Shown: piece by piece, positions 5,257 to 6,698 of the stretch
Position numbering within the stretch: the stretch's first letter is position 1
How the letters are laid out: each line of letters opens with the position of its first letter
From: Ruminococcus sp.
GTDB lineage: Bacteria > Bacillota > Clostridia > Oscillospirales > Acutalibacteraceae
Direction: 5' to 3'
Assembly (NCBI GenBank): GCA_023667385.1
Contig: JAMPAE010000084.1
Location: 1 to 6,698 of the forward strand
Length of the DNA stretch: 6,698 bases
Notes under the pieces: generated by a model
Told to the model about the DNA's origin: nothing
Databases searched by the model: none
The model's input: the letters and a program-made list of their open reading frames with translations, nothing else
Made by a program: the position numbers and the translations under genes

Positions 5257-5811
5257 AAAGTTACCGAAACAAAACTTAAAGAAGTCAAAATTGTTGAACC
5301 GCAGGTTTTCGGCGATAACCGTGGTTGGTTTTATGAATCATATAGCTTTGAAAAGCTTGCAAATGGCGGCATTGATGTGCATTTTGTGCAGGATAACCGC
5401 TCATTTTCTGCAAAAAAAGGCACGCTCAGAGGCTTGCATTTTCAAAAAGCTCCAATGGCGCAGTCAAAGCTTATCGGCTGCACAAGGGGTGAAATTCTTG
5501 ATGTTGCCGTTGACATTCGCAAAGGCTCACCGACTTATCTTCAATGGGTATCGGTAAAGCTGACTGCTGAAAATAAAAAAATGCTCTTTTTGCCAAAAGG
5601 GTTTGCTCACGGCTTTGTAACTCTCACCGATGACGTTGAGGTTTTCTATAAGGTGGACGAGTATTACAGTGCTGAAAACGACCGAAGCATCCGCTATGAC
5701 GACCCTGCAATTGCTGTTGAATGGAACGTTCAGAATCCAACCCTCTCACAAAAAGATATTAACGCACCTCTGCTTTGTAACAGTGATGCAAATTTCGTCT
5801 ATGGAGAATAA
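5254..5811 (+). CDS. rfbC: dTDP-4-dehydrorhamnose 3,5-epimerase (RmlC)
   Basis: The 185-residue protein is a cupin-fold epimerase that inverts carbons 3 and 5 of dTDP-4-keto-6-deoxyglucose, the third step to dTDP-L-rhamnose. Landmarks run in order: EPQVFGDNRGWFYESY near the N-terminus, QDNRSFSAKKGTLRGLHFQ with catalytic His62, PKGFAHGF with His119, Tyr132 in VFYKVDEYYS, and a C-terminal SQKD with Asp168. Length and motif order are normal for the family, and no key residue is missing. It acts in the cytoplasm, usually as a dimer. It is followed 3 bases later by rfbD, so the two are co-transcribed and probably translationally coupled. The end product supplies rhamnose to cell-wall or capsule glycans. 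Other cupin sugar epimerases are less likely because the LRGLHFQ and KGFAHGF motifs are both RmlC-like and the neighbour is rfbD. Confidence 0.95.
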   Translation: MKVTETKLKEVKIVEPQVFGDNRGWFYESYSFEKLANGGIDVHFVQDNRSFSAKKGTLRGLHFQKAPMAQSKLIGCTRGEILDVAVDIRKGSPTYLQWVSVKLTAENKKMLFLPKGFAHGFVTLTDDVEVFYKVDEYYSAENDRSIRYDDPAIAVEWNVQNPTLSQKDINAPLLCNSDANFVYGE

Positions 5812-5814
5812 ATC

Positions 5815-6663
5815 ATGATTATTGTAACAGGAGCAGGCGGTCAGCTTGGCGGCGACGTTTGTGAAATTCTCAAAAGCAGGGGAATCAGCCACGTTGCAAC
5901 TGATTCAGCCGAGCTTGACATTACCAACAGGGAAAAGGTTGAAGCTTTTTTTTCAGAGCATAACCCTGATGCTGTGATTCACTGTGCAGCCTATACTGCC
6001 GTTGACAGGGCAGAGGATGACGCAGAAAGATGTATGGATGTTAATTACGGCGGCACACTGAACCTTGCACGCTGCTGCGAAAAAATGAATATTAAAATCC
6101 TCTATGTAAGCACTGACTATGTGTTCAGAGGTGACGGAGAAGCTCCGTTTGAGGTCGATGATGAAAAAGCGCCGCTGAATGTATACGGCAAAAGCAAGCT
6201 GGCAGGCGAAAACGCTGTCACAGAGCATTGCAAAAGGTTTTTCATTGTCAGAACCTCATGGGTATTCGGCGAAAAAAACACCAATTTCATTCACACAATG
6301 TTAAGACTCAGTGAAACGCATGAAAGCGTGAATGTTGTTTGCGATCAGGTCGGTTCACCGACTTATTCAAAGCACCTTGCGCTTTTGCTGTGCAACATGA
6401 TTATGACGGAGAAATATGGCGTATATCATGCCACAAACGAAGGCTTTTGCTCATGGAGCGAGCTTGCCTCAAAAACGTTTGAGCTTGCAGGCAAGCCAAC
6501 AAAGGTGAACCCTGTCACATCGGCTGAGTTTTCAAGCAAGGCAAGCCGTCCGCTTAACTCACGCCTTTCAAAGCAGAGCCTTGACAATGCCGGCTTTTGC
6601 AGATTACCAAATTGGCGTGATGCGGTTGAGGAGTATCTTTATAACATTGGATATAATAAATAA
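5815..6663 (+). CDS. rfbD: dTDP-4-dehydrorhamnose reductase (RmlD)
   Basis: The 282-residue protein is an extended short-chain dehydrogenase that uses NAD(P)H to reduce dTDP-4-keto-L-rhamnose to dTDP-L-rhamnose, the final step. The nucleotide-binding motif VTGAGGQLG gives Gly6, Gly9 and Gly12. An early LDITN fits the RmlD pattern, and HCAAYTAVDRAEDD (residues 56-69) is characteristic. The catalytic set is Thr100 in VSTDYVF with Tyr124 and Lys128 in NVYGKSKLAGE. DQVGSPTYSKHLA (177-189) and RPLNSRLSK (245-253) are substrate-end motifs of the family. Length is normal. GGAGA (5803-5807), inside the end of rfbC, is 7 bases before the ATG. No rfbA or rfbB is visible on either side; they must be downstream or elsewhere. 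A possible terminator begins right after the stop. Confidence 0.95.
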   Translation: MIIVTGAGGQLGGDVCEILKSRGISHVATDSAELDITNREKVEAFFSEHNPDAVIHCAAYTAVDRAEDDAERCMDVNYGGTLNLARCCEKMNIKILYVSTDYVFRGDGEAPFEVDDEKAPLNVYGKSKLAGENAVTEHCKRFFIVRTSWVFGEKNTNFIHTMLRLSETHESVNVVCDQVGSPTYSKHLALLLCNMIMTEKYGVYHATNEGFCSWSELASKTFELAGKPTKVNPVTSAEFSSKASRPLNSRLSKQSLDNAGFCRLPNWRDAVEEYLYNIGYNK

Positions 6664-6669
6664 ACAAAG

Positions 6670-6698
6670 AAGCTGCTGCAAAATGAAATGTAACAGCT
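6670..6698 (+). terminator. Possible terminator after rfbD, cut by the window edge
   Basis: AGCTG at 6671-6675 can pair with CAGCT at 6694-6698, with further partial pairing inside. A6670 would pair with the next base if it is T. Any T run would lie beyond the window. It is placed 7 bases after the rfbD stop codon, where a terminator would be expected if the operon holds only these two genes. Confidence 0.4.

Overview
The window looks chromosomal and comes from a low-to-mid GC Gram-positive anaerobe, most likely a gut-type Clostridia (Oscillospiraceae/Ruminococcaceae-like). This rests on the AT-rich spacers, consensus sigma-A promoters, strong AGGTG/GGAGG ribosome binding sites, several GTG starts and the kinds of protein encoded. 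No taxonomic marker was searched, so the assignment is inference. I see no mobile element, CRISPR array, tRNA or rRNA.

Layout. (1) Bases 1-266 hold the 3' end of pnp (polynucleotide phosphorylase, S1 domain and Arg-rich tail), closed by a clear intrinsic terminator. (2) A 135-base AT-rich spacer leads to a perfect-consensus promoter (TTGACA, 17 bp, TATAAT). It drives a tight three-gene + strand unit: a HAD-IB phosphatase (501-1067), a GPH/MelB-type cation symporter (1078-2604) and a calcineurin-like metallophosphoesterase (2591-3976). The last two overlap by 14 bases, with the Shine-Dalgarno inside the symporter gene. (3) A convergent spacer with a 13-bp hairpin separates this unit from metA. 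(4) metA (4148-5065, - strand) encodes homoserine O-acyltransferase. Its residue 111 is Glu, which predicts acetyl-CoA rather than succinyl-CoA as donor. (5) A divergent intergenic region carries two well-formed promoters back to back, one for metA and one for the dTDP-rhamnose pair. (6) rfbC (5254-5811) and rfbD (5815-6663) encode the last two steps of dTDP-L-rhamnose synthesis. The window ends inside what looks like the next terminator.

How the genes work together. rfbC and rfbD make the activated rhamnose used for cell-wall or capsule polysaccharide; rfbA and rfbB are not here. metA feeds methionine synthesis from homoserine. The HAD/GPH/metallophosphoesterase unit is the only part without an obvious textbook role: two phosphohydrolases of unrelated fold are co-transcribed with a solute symporter. 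It is the best candidate for something undescribed, though the sequence alone does not show the substrate. Three start codons were moved from the longest ORF because the ribosome binding sites and family alignment favour shorter forms: GTG 2591, GTG 5065 and ATG 5254.
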